A stretch of 64,000 nt of DNA from Mammaliicoccus stepanovicii (GCF_002902525.1 NZ_PPQZ01000018.1:18974-82973); one strand, 5' to 3'. Shown: positions 18,380 through 28,963, numbered from the stretch's first letter. Translations and numbers: made by a program. The notes: generated by a model from the sequence alone, not told the origin.

Positions 18380-20254
18380 TTAATTCACCTTCTGAATCTT
18401 ACCTTGTTCAATATAAACAAGTAGAATTGAAATATCAGCTGGATTCACACCTGAAATACGTGATGCTTGTGCTATATCTAGTGGATTTACTTCTTTTAAT
18501 TTTTCACGTGCTTCACTTGCTAAACTATTAATCGCATCATAATCGATATTTTCAGGTATTTTCTTAGCTTCCATACGTTTTACTTTCTCAACTTGTGCTA
18601 ATGATTTCTGAATATATCCTTCATATTTCGTTTGGATTTCAACTTGTTCTTGTACATCTTCTGAAACAGGAGATGTTTCTTCTAATACTTCCATAATTGC
18701 TTGATAATCCATCTCTGGTCTTCTCAATAAATCTAAAGCTAATATACCGTCTTTAAGTGCTGAACCACCACGACTTTCAATGACATTTTGAGTATGTTCA
18801 TTTGGTTTCACACGAATACTTTTTAGTCTTTCTTGTTCAGCTTTAATTGCGTCTCGTTTTTGATTAAATTTAGCATATCGCTCTTCAGAAATCATACCGA
18901 TTTTATGTCCTATATCTGTTAATCGTAAGTCTGCATTGTCATGTCTTAATAGGAGACGGTGTTCCGCTCTTGATGTTAATAATCGATATGGTTCATTTGT
19001 ACCTTTTGTTACTAAATCATCTATTAATACACCTATATATGCATCAGAACGACTTAATATTACGTCTTCTTTTCCTAATACTTTACCAGCAGCATTAATA
19101 CCAGCCATTAAACCTTGTCCTGCCGCTTCTTCATATCCAGAAGTACCATTTATTTGACCGGCAGTAAATAAGTTCGTAACAACTTTAGTTTCTAACGTTG
19201 GCCATAATTGTGTTGGTACAATTGCATCATATTCAATAGCGTATCCTGCACGCATCATGTCAGCTTTTTCAAGTCCCGGAATTGTTTCTAACATCTTACG
19301 TTGAACATGTTCTGGGAGACTTGTTGATAATCCTTGAACATACACTTCTTGTGTTTTACGACCTTCAGGCTCTAGGAATAATTGATGTCTTGGTTTATCA
19401 TTGAATCTTACAAATTTATCTTCGATTGAAGGACAATATCTTGGACCTGTGCCTTTAATCATACCTGAATACATAGCAGATAAATGTAGATTATCATCTA
19501 TTACTTTATGTGTTTGTTCATTTGTATATGTTAACCAGCATGGTAATTGATCTAATATATATTCTGTCGTTTCATAGCTAAATGCTCTACCCACTTCATC
19601 ACCAGGTTGAATTTCTGTTTTACTATAATCAATTGTTCGGCCATTTACACGAGGAGGTGTTCCTGTTTTGAAGCGTACAATATCAAATCCTAATTCTTTC
19701 AAATGCTCTGCCAATTTAATAGAAGGCATTTGATGATTAGGTCCACTTGAATATTTCAAATCTCCTAATATAATTTCCCCACGTAAAAATGTTCCTGTTG
19801 TTAATACAACAGCATCTGCTTCGTATGTTGAGCCAATAACCATTTCTACGCCTTTTACTTTATTATCTTCTATAATTAAACGCTCAACCATTCCTTGCAT
19901 TATATCAAGATTTGGTTCATCTTCTAAGACACGTTTCATTTCTTCTTGATATAAAACTTTATCTGCTTGTGCACGTAATGCTCTAACTGCAGGACCTTTA
20001 CCTGTATTTAACATACGCATTTGGATATGCGTTTTATCTATCGTCTTGGCCATTTGACCACCTAGTGCATCGATTTCTCTTACGACGATTCCTTTTGCTG
20101 GTCCACCTACTGATGGGTTACATGGCATGAAAGCAACACTATCTAAGTTAATCGTTAACATTAACGTTTTTGCTCCACGTCTTGCTGAAGCTAATCCCGC
20201 TTCAACACCTGCATGTCCAGCACCGACAACAATAACATCATATTTTTGTGTCAA
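18380..20254 (-). CDS. mnmG: tRNA uridine 5-carboxymethylaminomethyl modification enzyme MnmG
   Basis: MnmG (GidA) works with MnmE to install the (carboxymethyl)aminomethyl group at wobble uridine 34 of several tRNAs, using FAD and methylene-THF. The 624-residue product has the FAD motif [12 protein letters not shown] (residues 9-20), the GidA signatures GPKYCPSIE-like [11 protein letters not shown] and [17 protein letters not shown], and the C-terminal helical domain that contacts MnmE. Length is standard. It starts 15 bp after the mnmE stop. Confidence 0.97.
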   Translation of the reverse strand: MTQKYDVIVVGAGHAGVEAGLASARRGAKTLMLTINLDSVAFMPCNPSVGGPAKGIVVREIDALGGQMAKTIDKTHIQMRMLNTGKGPAVRALRAQADKVLYQEEMKRVLEDEPNLDIMQGMVERLIIEDNKVKGVEMVIGSTYEADAVVLTTGTFLRGEIILGDLKYSSGPNHQMPSIKLAEHLKELGFDIVRFKTGTPPRVNGRTIDYSKTEIQPGDEVGRAFSYETTEYILDQLPCWLTYTNEQTHKVIDDNLHLSAMYSGMIKGTGPRYCPSIEDKFVRFNDKPRHQLFLEPEGRKTQEVYVQGLSTSLPEHVQRKMLETIPGLEKADMMRAGYAIEYDAIVPTQLWPTLETKVVTNLFTAGQINGTSGYEEAAGQGLMAGINAAGKVLGKEDVILSRSDAYIGVLIDDLVTKGTNEPYRLLTSRAEHRLLLRHDNADLRLTDIGHKIGMISEERYAKFNQKRDAIKAEQERLKSIRVKPNEHTQNVIESRGGSALKDGILALDLLRRPEMDYQAIMEVLEETSPVSEDVQEQVEIQTKYEGYIQKSLAQVEKVKRMEAKKIPENIDYDAINSLASEAREKLKEVNPLDIAQASRISGVNPADISILLVYIEQGKIQKVN

Positions 20255-20269
20255 AATTTTTCCTCCTTT

Positions 20270-21649
20270 TTATTTTCCTAAACAGAACTGACTAAACAAT
20301 TGATCAATGAGGGAATCTCTCGCCTCTTCTCCGATTACTTCACCTAGTAATTCCCATGTCTTAATTAAATCTATTTGTACGATATCAATTGGAATACCAT
20401 CTTCAGCTGAATGAATAGCATCGTTAATTGATGATTTAGCATCTTTTAATAGTGCAATATGTCTTGAATTCGATACATAAGTCATATCTTGAGATTGTAC
20501 TTGTCCACCGAAAAATAGCTCAGAAATTTTCTCTTCTAATTCATCGATTCCTTTTTGTTCAATCATAGAAGTTTGTACTAAAGGATGATCTCCAATCATT
20601 TCTTTTAATTCATTCATATCTAAATTCTGTTCTAAATCCATTTTATTTATTATGACTATTGCATCTTCATCTTTAATAATATCAAATAGCTGATAATCAT
20701 TTTCTGTTAATGCTTCGTTATAATTTAGTACAAATAAAATTAAATCAGCTTCTGATAGTGCTTTTCTAGATCGTTCTACACCTATTTTTTCTACTATATC
20801 TTCTGTTTCTCGAATTCCTGCTGTATCTACCAATCTAAGCGGTACACCTCGAACATTAACATACTCTTCAAGTACATCTCGAGTAGTACCGGCTACTTCA
20901 GTTACAATAGCCTTATTATCTTGTATTAAATTATTAAGCATAGAACTCTTACCAACGTTTGGTTTTCCTACTATTACTGTAGACAATCCTTCACGCATAA
21001 TCTTGCCTTGTTGACCTGTATTTAAAAGTTTATCAATTTCTGTTTCTATATATTTAGCTTCTTTTAGTAGAAATTGATTTGTTGCTTCTTCTACATCATC
21101 ATACTCCGGATAATCAATGTTTACTTCCACTTGAGCAAGTATTTCGAGTATTGATTGTCTTAATCCTTTAATCAGTTCACTTAGACGCCCTTCCATCTGC
21201 CCTAAGGCTACCTTCGATGCGCGCTCCGTCTTAGCTCTAATGAAATCCATTACCGCTTCTGCTTGAGATAAATCAATTCTTCCATGTAAAAATGCTCTCT
21301 TCGTAAACTCACCAGGTTCGGCCATTCGTGCGCCATTTGATAACGTTAACTCAAGTACACGATTTACTGTAACTAATCCACCATGACAATTTATTTCGAC
21401 AATATCTTCTCTCGTAAATGTTTTTGGTGCCTTCATAACTGCTACCATTACTTCTTCAACAACTTCATCTGTTGATGGATCAATAATATGACCATAATTA
21501 ATTGTATGCGACGCAACAGACGCAAGTTTATTCTTTCCTTTATAAATACGATCTGCAATGTTTAAGGCATCCGGACCGCTTAAACGAACTATTGCTATCG
21601 CACCTTCACCCATAGGTGTTGAGATACTCGTAATTGTATCAAATTCCAT
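20270..21649 (-). CDS. mnmE: tRNA modification GTPase MnmE
   Basis: MnmE (TrmE) is the GTPase partner of MnmG. The 459-residue protein has an N-terminal tetrahydrofolate-binding domain, a G domain with [13 protein letters not shown] (G1), DTAG (G3) and NKMD (G4), and the C-terminal CLGK, whose cysteine is required for modification. I place the start at the ATG whose last base is 21649, because a perfect GGAGGAG lies seven bases upstream; an in-frame ATG six codons earlier would be inside that ribosome-binding site. Resulting length equals S. aureus MnmE. Confidence 0.95.
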   Translation of the reverse strand: MEFDTITSISTPMGEGAIAIVRLSGPDALNIADRIYKGKNKLASVASHTINYGHIIDPSTDEVVEEVMVAVMKAPKTFTREDIVEINCHGGLVTVNRVLELTLSNGARMAEPGEFTKRAFLHGRIDLSQAEAVMDFIRAKTERASKVALGQMEGRLSELIKGLRQSILEILAQVEVNIDYPEYDDVEEATNQFLLKEAKYIETEIDKLLNTGQQGKIMREGLSTVIVGKPNVGKSSMLNNLIQDNKAIVTEVAGTTRDVLEEYVNVRGVPLRLVDTAGIRETEDIVEKIGVERSRKALSEADLILFVLNYNEALTENDYQLFDIIKDEDAIVIINKMDLEQNLDMNELKEMIGDHPLVQTSMIEQKGIDELEEKISELFFGGQVQSQDMTYVSNSRHIALLKDAKSSINDAIHSAEDGIPIDIVQIDLIKTWELLGEVIGEEARDSLIDQLFSQFCLGK

Positions 21650-21761
21650 GTTTTTCTCCTCCACCATTATTAACTATTCTATTGATTGTAAATGGTTTTG
21701 TTCTATTTATCGAATATATTGTTCGAAAAAATGCGGAGCGAGAAATCTCACTCCGACTTTT

Positions 21762-22529
21762 TTATTTATTCTTGATGACTAAATATCGATGTGGTTCTCT
21801 GCCTTCAGAGTACGTTTCAATATTTTCGATATTACTTAAAGCCTGATGCATAATTTTCCGTTCAAAATTCGGCATTGGCTCTAATTTTATTGGTTTTTTT
21901 GTTTGGATAGCCTTTTTAGACATATTTACTGCTAACTGTTCTAAAGTTTCTTTGCGCTTTTCACGATAAGATTCGATATCTAGAATCAATGTGTAATATC
22001 CTTTTACAAACTGATGCATATAATTTTGACCAACTATCTGTAATGCGTTTAAAATTTGCCCACGCTTACCTATAATATAAGATGCATTTTCAGACTTCAT
22101 ATTAATATAGATAGTATTGGATTTAATTTGGTATGTACCTTCAACTTTAATATTCATTGCTCGAATAACATTAAGTACATATTCTAATGTATCTTTAGCT
22201 ACATCATTTAAATTACTTTTTTTATGATTTTCTACTTCTGCTGACTTCTCTTGTGTATGGATTTCTGTTTCTTTGTTTTGAATGATATTAACTTCTTGAT
22301 TTAATTGTTTATTTCTTTGCTTTAAAGCTTCTAAAGAATCAAATTTCTTTAATTCAGGATCTATTATCGTTAATTCTATAAGTGCATCTTGCCTCATGAA
22401 CCCAAATATACCTTTTTTACCTTCTTTAATAACATCAATTCTCACTTGGTTTTCTTGAACATTCAAATCTTTTAAACCTTGTTGTAGTGCTTGTTCTACT
22501 GATTGTCCATCATAGCGTGATTTAAGCAT
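21762..22529 (-). CDS. khpB: RNA-binding protein KhpB (Jag)
   Basis: KhpB/Jag is an RNA-binding protein that acts with KhpA in post-transcriptional control of cell elongation in Firmicutes. The 255-residue product has an N-terminal Jag domain (residues 1-50, RYDGQSVEQALQQGLKDL), a polar linker, a KH domain (SYIIGKRGQILNALQ, about 150-165) and a C-terminal R3H domain (ESYREKRKETLEQLA). In most Firmicutes a membrane insertase gene (yidC/spoIIIJ) lies between rnpA and jag. Here it is absent and jag follows rnpA directly, as in staphylococci. Confidence 0.92.
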   Translation of the reverse strand: MLKSRYDGQSVEQALQQGLKDLNVQENQVRIDVIKEGKKGIFGFMRQDALIELTIIDPELKKFDSLEALKQRNKQLNQEVNIIQNKETEIHTQEKSAEVENHKKSNLNDVAKDTLEYVLNVIRAMNIKVEGTYQIKSNTIYINMKSENASYIIGKRGQILNALQIVGQNYMHQFVKGYYTLILDIESYREKRKETLEQLAVNMSKKAIQTKKPIKLEPMPNFERKIMHQALSNIENIETYSEGREPHRYLVIKNK

Positions 22530-22558
22530 CCTGCAACCTCCTAGTAATTTATAAATAC

Positions 22559-22903
22559 TTAGGGAATACGTTTATTAAAAACCTTTGCAATCTTCAATAC
22601 GTGCTCTAAACTTTTTTTAGTTTCTGCAACATCCAAATCAACTGATTGGTTACGAGCAATAACAATGATGTCCTTAGCAATAATATTCTCTTTATGAAGC
22701 TTAAAACATTCTCTAATTGACCTTTTAATTCGATTTCTCGTAACAGCGTTACCTAATTTCTTTGAAACACTAATACCTAATCTAAAATGTCCATTATCAT
22801 TTTCTGCAGTATAAATAACGAATTGTCGATTAGCAACTGACTTACCTTGTTTATAAATTCTTTGAAAATCATTATTTTTCTTAATTCGATAAGCCTTTTC
22901 CAC
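22559..22903 (-). CDS. rnpA: Ribonuclease P protein component
   Basis: RnpA is the protein subunit of RNase P, which matures the 5' end of tRNAs. The 114-residue basic protein starts MEKAYRIKKNNDFQRIY and has the RNR signature as NAVTRNRIKRSIRE. I chose the GTG whose last base is at 22903, with GGAGTG five bases upstream; an in-frame TTG five codons earlier is less likely from family alignments. It lies between rpmH and jag in the classic order. Confidence 0.93.
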   Translation of the reverse strand: MEKAYRIKKNNDFQRIYKQGKSVANRQFVIYTAENDNGHFRLGISVSKKLGNAVTRNRIKRSIRECFKLHKENIIAKDIIVIARNQSVDLDVAETKKSLEHVLKIAKVFNKRIP

Positions 22904-22970
22904 AACATCACTCCACAATACATCACTTAATTATTGTTTATTATACAAAACAATTACTTCAATTAAAACA

Positions 22971-23000
22971 AAAAAAAGACCACTGCTCTTCAGTGATCTT
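22971..23000 (-). terminator. Hairpin overlapping the rpmH stop
   Basis: Arms AAGATCACTG and CAGTGGTCTT on the minus strand with a seven-base T-run. It could end or attenuate transcription after rpmH and so set the ratio of rpmH to rnpA. Confidence 0.7.
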
Positions 23001-23136
23001 AAGCTGATAATACTTTTCTACCTTTACGACGACGACGAGCTAATACTCTACGACCGTTTTTTGAGCTCATACGTGCACGGAAGCCATGAACTTTACTGTG
23101 TTTACGTTTATTTGGTTGATACGTACGTTTTACCAT
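22999..23136 (-). CDS. rpmH: 50S ribosomal protein bL34
   Basis: L34 is a 45-residue, very basic large-subunit protein with the invariant start [19 protein letters not shown] and an arginine/lysine-rich tail ending GRKVLSA. It is the first gene left of oriC and is transcribed away from dnaA, an arrangement conserved across most bacteria. A ribosome-binding site (GGAGGTG) lies eight bases upstream of the ATG. Confidence 0.97.
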   Translation of the reverse strand: MVKRTYQPNKRKHSKVHGFRARMSSKNGRRVLARRRRKGRKVLSA

Positions 23137-23690
23137 TTAAGAACACCTCCATTATTTATTCTTATACATCTAACTATTACGATTAGATTATTGTTTGTAT
23201 GATATTCATTTATATATATCAGAAGATTAAATTCAAAATTATTTATACCATACACTTGAGTTGTCACAATTTCAATAACTACTAAACTATAACAAATGAA
23301 AATTTAAAAATCAAGAAAAATTTTAAACTTGTAATTATAGAGTTATCCACTTATTCACAGCACTCCACAATTATTTTGTGGATAATTATTTATTAACGAT
23401 TTCTTATTCACAGCGTAATCTAATAAATTTACACATATTCACAGGTATTTGACAACTGCTTTTGTTTAAAAGTATAATTGTGTGGATAAGTTGTACAAAG
23501 CATTGATATTGCTAGTATTATTTTATGAAATACCCGTTGTATATATTGTGGACAAGGGAAAGTGAAAGGGAAGTTATCCACCGTTTGTTAATAAGGTGTG
23601 GATAATTGTTAACACCCTGTTATTTACTTTATCAACAACTCTATTTACAGTGTATAACTCAATAAATTTTTAATTGGAAAGAGGCATTTT
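23137..23690. other. oriC: oriC, upstream part: DnaA-box cluster and dnaA promoter region
   Basis: The gene-free stretch between rpmH and dnaA holds many DnaA boxes (consensus TTATCCACA). Perfect boxes on the minus strand are at 23377-23385, 23481-23489 and 23597-23605. One-mismatch boxes are at 23343-23351, 23351-23359, 23404-23412, 23547-23555 and 23574-23582. A weaker one is at 23435-23443. This is the incA/incB-like half of a bipartite Bacillus-type origin. The dnaA promoter lies among the boxes, so DnaA can repress its own gene. Confidence 0.93.
23449..23478 (+). promoter_or_regulatory. Promoter of dnaA
   Basis: Perfect -35 TTGACA (23449-23454) and -10 TATAAT (23473-23478) with an 18-bp spacer. 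A perfect DnaA box begins two bases after the -10, well placed for autorepression. Confidence 0.8.
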
Positions 23691-25031
23691 ATGAATTCAA
23701 AAGAAGAAATTTGGGAGCAGGTATTATCTATTGCCGAAGATCAAATCGCTTCTGCTGGTTATAATACTTGGTTCAAAGGTACCTATTTACATCAAATAGA
23801 TAGTAATCGTGCAATTATCGTTGCTCAAAGTCCTTTTGTAGCTGAATGGCTAACCAACAAGTACCATGAACATGTAATAAATTTTATCTATGATGTCATC
23901 GGTGACAAAGTTCAAGTTAAATTTATATCAGAAGAAGATTTAGAAAGTGAAGATTTTGCAGGAACCACTACAAAACCTAAAGAAATTGAAACGTATGAAG
24001 AAACAACCAATAGTCAATTAAATAGTAATAACACATTTGATACATTTGTAATTGGCCCTGGAAATCAATTTCCTCATGCTGCTTCATTAGCAGTTGCAGA
24101 AGAACCTGCAAATGCTTATAATCCACTATTTATATATGGTGGCGTTGGTTTAGGAAAGACGCATTTGATGCATGCAATTGGACATTATGTGTTAGAGCAA
24201 AATCCAAATGCCAATGTGTTATACACTTCCAGCGAAAAGTTTACGAACGAATTTATTAAATCTATTAGAAAAAATGATACAGAAAGTTTTCGAGATAAAT
24301 ATCGAAACATTGATGTTCTATTAATAGATGATATTCAATTCATACAAAAAAAGGAACAAACACAAGAAGAATTCTTCCATACTTTCAATGACCTACATCA
24401 AAATAAAAAACAAATTGTTATTTCAAGTGATCGACCACCTAAAGAAATACCAACTCTTGAAGATCGATTAAGAACGCGCTTTGAATGGGGACTAATCGTA
24501 GACATTACACCACCTGATTTCGAAACTAGGATGGCGATTTTGCAGAAGAAAATTGAAGAAGAAAACCTTGATTTACCTGTAGAAGCCCTCACTTATATCG
24601 CTAATTCTATTCAATCAAACATTCGTGAATTAGAAGGCGCATTAACTAGAGTATTAGCTTACTCGAAGCTTAGAAAACAACCTATAACAACTGACTTAGT
24701 TGCTGAAGCTTTGAAAGATATTATATCTACACCAAGATCTACAAAAATTACAATTCTTGACATCCAACAAGTTGTTGGCAAGATGTACAACGTTCGTATA
24801 GAAGATTTTTCAGCTAAGAAGCGTACTAAATCAATCGCTTATCCTAGACAAATAGCAATGTATCTATCAAGAGAGTTAACTGATTTTTCATTGCCCAAAA
24901 TAGGAGAAGAATTTGGTGGTAGAGACCATACAACTGTCATACACGCACACGATAAAATCAAAACAGACATTAAAAATAACCCAGAACTAAAAAATGATCT
25001 AGAGCAACTAGAAAAACAAATCCGTGGATAA
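23691..25031 (+). CDS. dnaA: Chromosomal replication initiator DnaA
   Basis: DnaA binds the boxes of oriC, opens the duplex and recruits the helicase. The 446-residue protein has domain I (residues 1-80), a short variable linker, the AAA+ domain with Walker A GGVGLGKT (150-157) and Walker B LLIDDIQF, and the domain IV helix-turn-helix with the signature [15 protein letters not shown] near the end. Length is within the Firmicutes range. A GGAAAGAGG ribosome-binding site precedes the ATG. DnaA boxes overlap and follow the stop codon. Confidence 0.98.
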   Translation: MNSKEEIWEQVLSIAEDQIASAGYNTWFKGTYLHQIDSNRAIIVAQSPFVAEWLTNKYHEHVINFIYDVIGDKVQVKFISEEDLESEDFAGTTTKPKEIETYEETTNSQLNSNNTFDTFVIGPGNQFPHAASLAVAEEPANAYNPLFIYGGVGLGKTHLMHAIGHYVLEQNPNANVLYTSSEKFTNEFIKSIRKNDTESFRDKYRNIDVLLIDDIQFIQKKEQTQEEFFHTFNDLHQNKKQIVISSDRPPKEIPTLEDRLRTRFEWGLIVDITPPDFETRMAILQKKIEEENLDLPVEALTYIANSIQSNIRELEGALTRVLAYSKLRKQPITTDLVAEALKDIISTPRSTKITILDIQQVVGKMYNVRIEDFSAKKRTKSIAYPRQIAMYLSRELTDFSLPKIGEEFGGRDHTTVIHAHDKIKTDIKNNPELKNDLEQLEKQIRG

Positions 25032-25175
25032 TGTGGATAAGTTGTGCACATCTATACACAGATTATTAACATGTGTATAACTTTCATGATGCGTCTTTGA
25101 CCCATTTATCCACCAATCCACAGCCCCTATGACTATTACTATGATTTTAAAAGATATATAATTAATATATAACGA
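25023..25175. other. oriC: oriC, downstream part: DnaA boxes and DNA-unwinding element
   Basis: Boxes lie at 25023-25031, 25032-25040 (perfect), 25072-25080 (TGTGTATAA) and 25106-25114 (TTATCCACC). A short GC run (GCCCC) follows, then a series of CTA/TGA/TTA triplets (25127-25147) like the DnaA-trio element, then an AT-rich tract to about 25171. This box, GC run, trio and AT-rich order is that of the B. subtilis unwinding region, so strand opening probably starts here, between dnaA and dnaN. Confidence 0.85.
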
Positions 25176-25196
25176 CTGGAAGGAGTTTTATAAGTT

Positions 25197-26330
25197 ATGA
25201 AATTTACAATTCAACGAGATTATTTCTTAAATCAATTGAATGATACATTAAAAGCAATATCACCAAGAACTACATTACCGATCCTTACAGGTATCAAAAT
25301 CGATGCAACGGATAAAGGTATCATATTAACAGGATCTGATTCTGAAATTTCTATTGAAATTACAATCCCAGAAAATATCGATGGTGAGAAGATAGTAGAC
25401 ATAGAAGAAAAAGGTTCTGTAGTACTTCCAGGACGTTTCTTTGTTGATATCGTAAAAAAATTACCAGCTAAAACTGTAAATTTATCAACAAATGATCAAT
25501 TCAAAACATTAATTACGTCAGGACACTCTGAGTTTAATGTAAGTGGATTAGATCCAGATCAATATCCATTATTACCACAAGTTTCTGAAGATGATGCAAT
25601 TAAATTACCTATTAAAGTTCTAAAGAACATTATCGCACAAACGAACTTTGCAGTGTCCACCTCAGAAACACGTCCGGTATTAACAGGGGTTAATTGGTTA
25701 ATTCAAAATAATGAATTAATCTGTACTGCAACAGATTCACATAGACTTGCACTAAGAAAGTTAAAATTAGAAGATGCTCAAATTGAAGATAAAAATGTAA
25801 TCATTCCAGGAAAAGCACTTTCTGAATTAAATAAAATTGTTTCGGATTCTGAAGAAGATATCAATATATTCTTTGCGAGTAATCAAGTATTGTTTAAAGT
25901 TGGACAAATTAACTTCATATCTCGATTACTTGAAGGAAATTATCCAGATACATCGAGATTATTCCCTGAAAATTATGAAACAAAATTAACAATCGATAAT
26001 AGTGAGTTTTATCATGCTATTGATCGTGCATCTTTATTAGCACGAGAAGGCGGAAACAACGTTATTAAATTAGCAACTGATGTTGATAAATTAGAGTTGT
26101 CATCTACTTCACCAGAAATTGGTACTGTTAAAGAAGATGTAACTACTGAAGATGTTGAAGGTGAGTCTTTAAAGATATCATTCAATTCTAAATATATGAT
26201 GGATGCATTAAAAGCAATAGACAATGATGAAGTTCAAGTTGAATTCTTTGGAACAATGAGACCATTCATACTAAAACCTAAAAATGATGAAAGTGTTGTT
26301 CAGTTAATACTTCCAATTAGAACTTATTAG
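25197..26330 (+). CDS. dnaN: DNA polymerase III sliding clamp, beta subunit
   Basis: DnaN is the ring-shaped clamp that tethers DNA polymerase III and many repair proteins. The 377-residue protein is made of three repeated clamp domains, starts MKFTIQRDYFLNQLND and ends with the conserved VQLILPIRTY. Length matches S. aureus DnaN. The ATG is preceded by AAGGAG at 11 bases. A terminator follows, so the dnaA-dnaN operon ends here and does not run on to yaaA-recF. Confidence 0.97.
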   Translation: MKFTIQRDYFLNQLNDTLKAISPRTTLPILTGIKIDATDKGIILTGSDSEISIEITIPENIDGEKIVDIEEKGSVVLPGRFFVDIVKKLPAKTVNLSTNDQFKTLITSGHSEFNVSGLDPDQYPLLPQVSEDDAIKLPIKVLKNIIAQTNFAVSTSETRPVLTGVNWLIQNNELICTATDSHRLALRKLKLEDAQIEDKNVIIPGKALSELNKIVSDSEEDINIFFASNQVLFKVGQINFISRLLEGNYPDTSRLFPENYETKLTIDNSEFYHAIDRASLLAREGGNNVIKLATDVDKLELSSTSPEIGTVKEDVTTEDVEGESLKISFNSKYMMDALKAIDNDEVQVEFFGTMRPFILKPKNDESVVQLILPIRTY

Positions 26331-26342
26331 ATTAAAATGCTT

Positions 26343-26378
26343 GAGTTTAGGATGAAAAATTCCTAAACTCTTTTTTTT
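26343..26378 (+). terminator. Terminator of dnaA-dnaN
   Basis: Stem GAGTTTAGGA / TCCTAAACTC with an eight-base T-run directly behind it. Confidence 0.85.
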
Positions 26379-26379
26379 A

Positions 26380-26443
26380 TTGTTGTATGTCAAGCTAACT
26401 TGACATACAACAATAAATCTTATAATGTAAAGTTAACTTGACA
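26380..26443. promoter_or_regulatory. Promoter and two dyad operators of the HTH-ABC operon
   Basis: A perfect 15-bp inverted repeat (26380-26394 / 26399-26413, four-base centre) contains TCAAGCTAACTTGA and covers the -35 TTGACA (26400-26405). The -10 TATAAT is at 26421-26426, a short 15-bp spacer away. A second copy of the core, AAGTTAACTT with TTGACA, follows at 26430-26443. The pair is a plausible binding site for the HTH regulator encoded next. Confidence 0.65.
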
Positions 26444-26455
26444 GGAAGTGATGGT

Positions 26456-26716
26456 ATGAAAAATAGAGTGTATGAGTATCGAACCCGTATGAATATGACG
26501 CAAAGTGAACTATCTCGTATAGTGAATGTATCAAGACAAACAATTAATTCTATTGAGCGGTCTAAATTTAATCCAACATTAGTGCTTGCACATAAGCTTT
26601 CACAAATTTTTGAAATAACGATTGATGACCTATTTATTTTTGAAGATGACGAAAATATCAATTTTGAAATGATTAAATATCATAAAAAGGAGGCTAAACA
26701 TGACACTAATAATTAA
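26456..26716 (+). CDS. XRE-family transcriptional regulator of the adjoining ABC transporter
   Basis: The 86-residue protein is mostly one Cro/C1-type helix-turn-helix (residues 5-60: RMNMTQSELSRIVNVSRQTI, then NSIERSKFNPTLVLAHKLSQ), followed by an acidic tail. Such small regulators accompany ABC exporters in Firmicutes and usually repress the operon until a substrate or stress appears. I start at the ATG at 26456 behind AGGAAGTG; upstream in-frame codons are inside the operator. The end overlaps the ATPase gene by 17 bp, so the three genes are one operon. Confidence 0.85.
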   Translation: MKNRVYEYRTRMNMTQSELSRIVNVSRQTINSIERSKFNPTLVLAHKLSQIFEITIDDLFIFEDDENINFEMIKYHKKEAKHDTNN

Positions 26717-27599
26717 AGATTTATCTAAAAAATTTAATGAATTTACTGCTGTTCATGGTGTTGATTTAACCGTTCCAGAAGGTACAATGTATGGATTTTT
26801 AGGTGGTAATGGAGCTGGTAAAACAACCACATTTAGAATGATTTTAGGATTATTACCAAAAACAACAGGTGTTATAACTTTTAAAGACAAACCTATAGAC
26901 TACTCTATGACAGATACAGTTGGTTACTTACCTGAAGAAAGAGGATTAAACCCAAAACTAAAAGTATGGAAGCAAATTCAATATTTAGCTGAACTAAAAG
27001 GCATGAAGAAGAAAGAAATTCATAAAGAATTAGATTATTGGTTAAAGAGATTTGATGCATTAGAAAATAAAGAAAAGAAAATAGAAGCGCTATCTAAAGG
27101 GAATCAACAAAAGATCCAATTAATTGCATCAATTATTCATAAGCCTAAATTGTTAATATTAGATGAACCATTTAGTGGACTAGATCCAGTTAATGTTGAA
27201 TTGCTTAAATCTGCTGTAAAAGATCTTAAAGAGAGAGGTACAACCATTATTTTTAGTTCTCATCGTATGGAACATGTTGAAGAACTTTGTGATCATATAT
27301 GTATTATGAATAAAGGAAAAGCCGTAGTTTCAGGCGATATAGATAAAGTTAAAGATGATTTTGGTAAAAAAGATATATATATCGAGGGTAATTATAAATT
27401 TGATTTCTTAAAAGATTATGAAGGTGTCGAAGTATATAAAGAAACTAAAAAAGGCGTGAAGATTAGAATAGCAAACGAACAATATGCAGAACCAATTTAT
27501 AAAGATGTTATAAAACTTGGTTACCTAAAGAGATTCCAAGTTGCTGAGCCTTCACTGAATGATATATTTATAGCTAAGGTAGGTGAGCATCATGAATAA
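26700..27599 (+). CDS. ABC transporter ATP-binding protein (NatA/YhaQ type)
   Basis: The 299-residue ATPase has Walker A GGNGAGKTT (residues 35-43), a signature sequence LSKGNQQK, Walker B LLILDEPFSGLDP and a switch histidine in SSHRMEH. A C-terminal extension of about 80 residues is typical of exporters of the NatA/YhaQ group. It pairs with the permease that follows and would export an ion, drug or peptide; the substrate cannot be read from sequence. AAGGAGG precedes the ATG. The permease gene starts inside its last codons. Confidence 0.88.
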   Translation: MTLIIKDLSKKFNEFTAVHGVDLTVPEGTMYGFLGGNGAGKTTTFRMILGLLPKTTGVITFKDKPIDYSMTDTVGYLPEERGLNPKLKVWKQIQYLAELKGMKKKEIHKELDYWLKRFDALENKEKKIEALSKGNQQKIQLIASIIHKPKLLILDEPFSGLDPVNVELLKSAVKDLKERGTTIIFSSHRMEHVEELCDHICIMNKGKAVVSGDIDKVKDDFGKKDIYIEGNYKFDFLKDYEGVEVYKETKKGVKIRIANEQYAEPIYKDVIKLGYLKRFQVAEPSLNDIFIAKVGEHHE

Positions 27600-28839
27600 A
27601 TTTTTGACAACTTTTAATTTAACTTATTTTCAAAAAATCAAAAGTAAATCATTTATCATTATGACAGCTATTTTCATGATATTTATTTTTGCATTAAGTA
27701 ATGTCGATAAAATTATAGAACTTTTTGATAATGGTCCGAAAACAGTCGCAATACAAACAGATAATAACTTGGTATATAAATCGTTAGAAAAACAATACAA
27801 ACAAGGTGATGATGTAAATAAAGTCGAAAAAGTATCGTTTGAAAAGGGAAAGAAAGGCGTTAAAAATGAAAAGTATAAACGTCTTATTCAAGTGAAAGTT
27901 GAAGGTGAAAAAGTAAACGGAACAATTTATGAAAAAGATAATGTAAGTGAAGATGAGAAATTAAAGTTAAAAACTACGCTAAGCCAAATGCAGTCAGCAT
28001 TAACAGCCCAAAAGCTTAACTTATCTGAAAAAGATTTAAAAATGCTTAATACACCTAGTGTTATCAAAACAAAAGAAATAAAATCAGATAACAATCAAGC
28101 TGGGGATATCAATCCGAAAGTACAAGCACTGAATATGGCAGTGGTTTATATCATTTTATTCTTATCATTCTCTATCACTTTTAATTACGCTAATCAAATT
28201 GGTGCAGAAATTGCTACTGAAAAAACAACACGTGTCATTGAGATGATTGTAACAAGTGTAAAACCATCCGTACACATTGCTGCTAAAATATTGGCCATAA
28301 TCTCAGTTGCATTTACACAAATACTTTTCGTAGTCTCAGCGATCGTTATTAGTATCTTTGCATTTGATTTAAAAGGATTATTTGAAACAGCTGGTGTTGA
28401 ATATGGCCCTGAGACGACTAAAATCATCATTTATGGGTTAGTTTATTTAATTTTAGGTGTTATATCCTATATTTCATTAGCGGCCATTCTAGGTGCTTTA
28501 ACAAGCCGTATAGAAGATCTAGCTCAATCTATGATGCCAGTAACATTTATTTCGCTTGCTTCGTTCTATATCGCAATATTTAGTATTTCAAACCCAGACA
28601 CATTACTTGTTAAAATTACAAGTTTCATTCCAATGTTGTCGCCTATGGTAATGTTACTGAGAACAACATCTGAAACTACACCAGAATGGCATTTAATTCT
28701 AGGTATTGTTATTTCGGTTGCAACGAGTGTTCTATTACTGTTATTTGCAGCAAGAACCTATCGTGGCAGTGTATTAACTTATGAGAAGGGTATTGTTAAG
28801 AATTTAAAAAATGCGCTTAATCTTACTAAAAGCTCATAA
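27592..28839 (+). CDS. ABC-2 type permease (NatB/YhaP type)
   Basis: The 415-residue membrane protein has one N-terminal transmembrane helix, a large extracytoplasmic domain of about 140 residues rich in Lys and Asp, and a C-terminal block of five or six helices (from about residue 180). This is the layout of ABC-2 permeases of the NatB/YhaP group. IATEKTTRVIEMIVTSVKP matches the conserved cytoplasmic coupling region. I use the ATG at 27592 because the in-frame GTG three codons earlier lies in the GGTAGGTGA ribosome-binding site. Confidence 0.88.
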   Translation: MNKFLTTFNLTYFQKIKSKSFIIMTAIFMIFIFALSNVDKIIELFDNGPKTVAIQTDNNLVYKSLEKQYKQGDDVNKVEKVSFEKGKKGVKNEKYKRLIQVKVEGEKVNGTIYEKDNVSEDEKLKLKTTLSQMQSALTAQKLNLSEKDLKMLNTPSVIKTKEIKSDNNQAGDINPKVQALNMAVVYIILFLSFSITFNYANQIGAEIATEKTTRVIEMIVTSVKPSVHIAAKILAIISVAFTQILFVVSAIVISIFAFDLKGLFETAGVEYGPETTKIIIYGLVYLILGVISYISLAAILGALTSRIEDLAQSMMPVTFISLASFYIAIFSISNPDTLLVKITSFIPMLSPMVMLLRTTSETTPEWHLILGIVISVATSVLLLLFAARTYRGSVLTYEKGIVKNLKNALNLTKSS

Positions 28840-28963
28840 TTATATATCGTTATAGATAACAACTGTCACAAAATCTTAATGATTTTCTTCTGAACAATAT
28901 AGAATTTAATACAACTATAGTATAAAATTTATATTAACTATGAAAAGAGATTGAGGGATTAAT

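Noticed and set aside
26456..28839. Bacitracin-type BceRSAB module
   Set aside because: The regulator is a small XRE protein, there is no histidine kinase, and the permease has the NatB/YhaP layout, not the ten-helix BceB layout.
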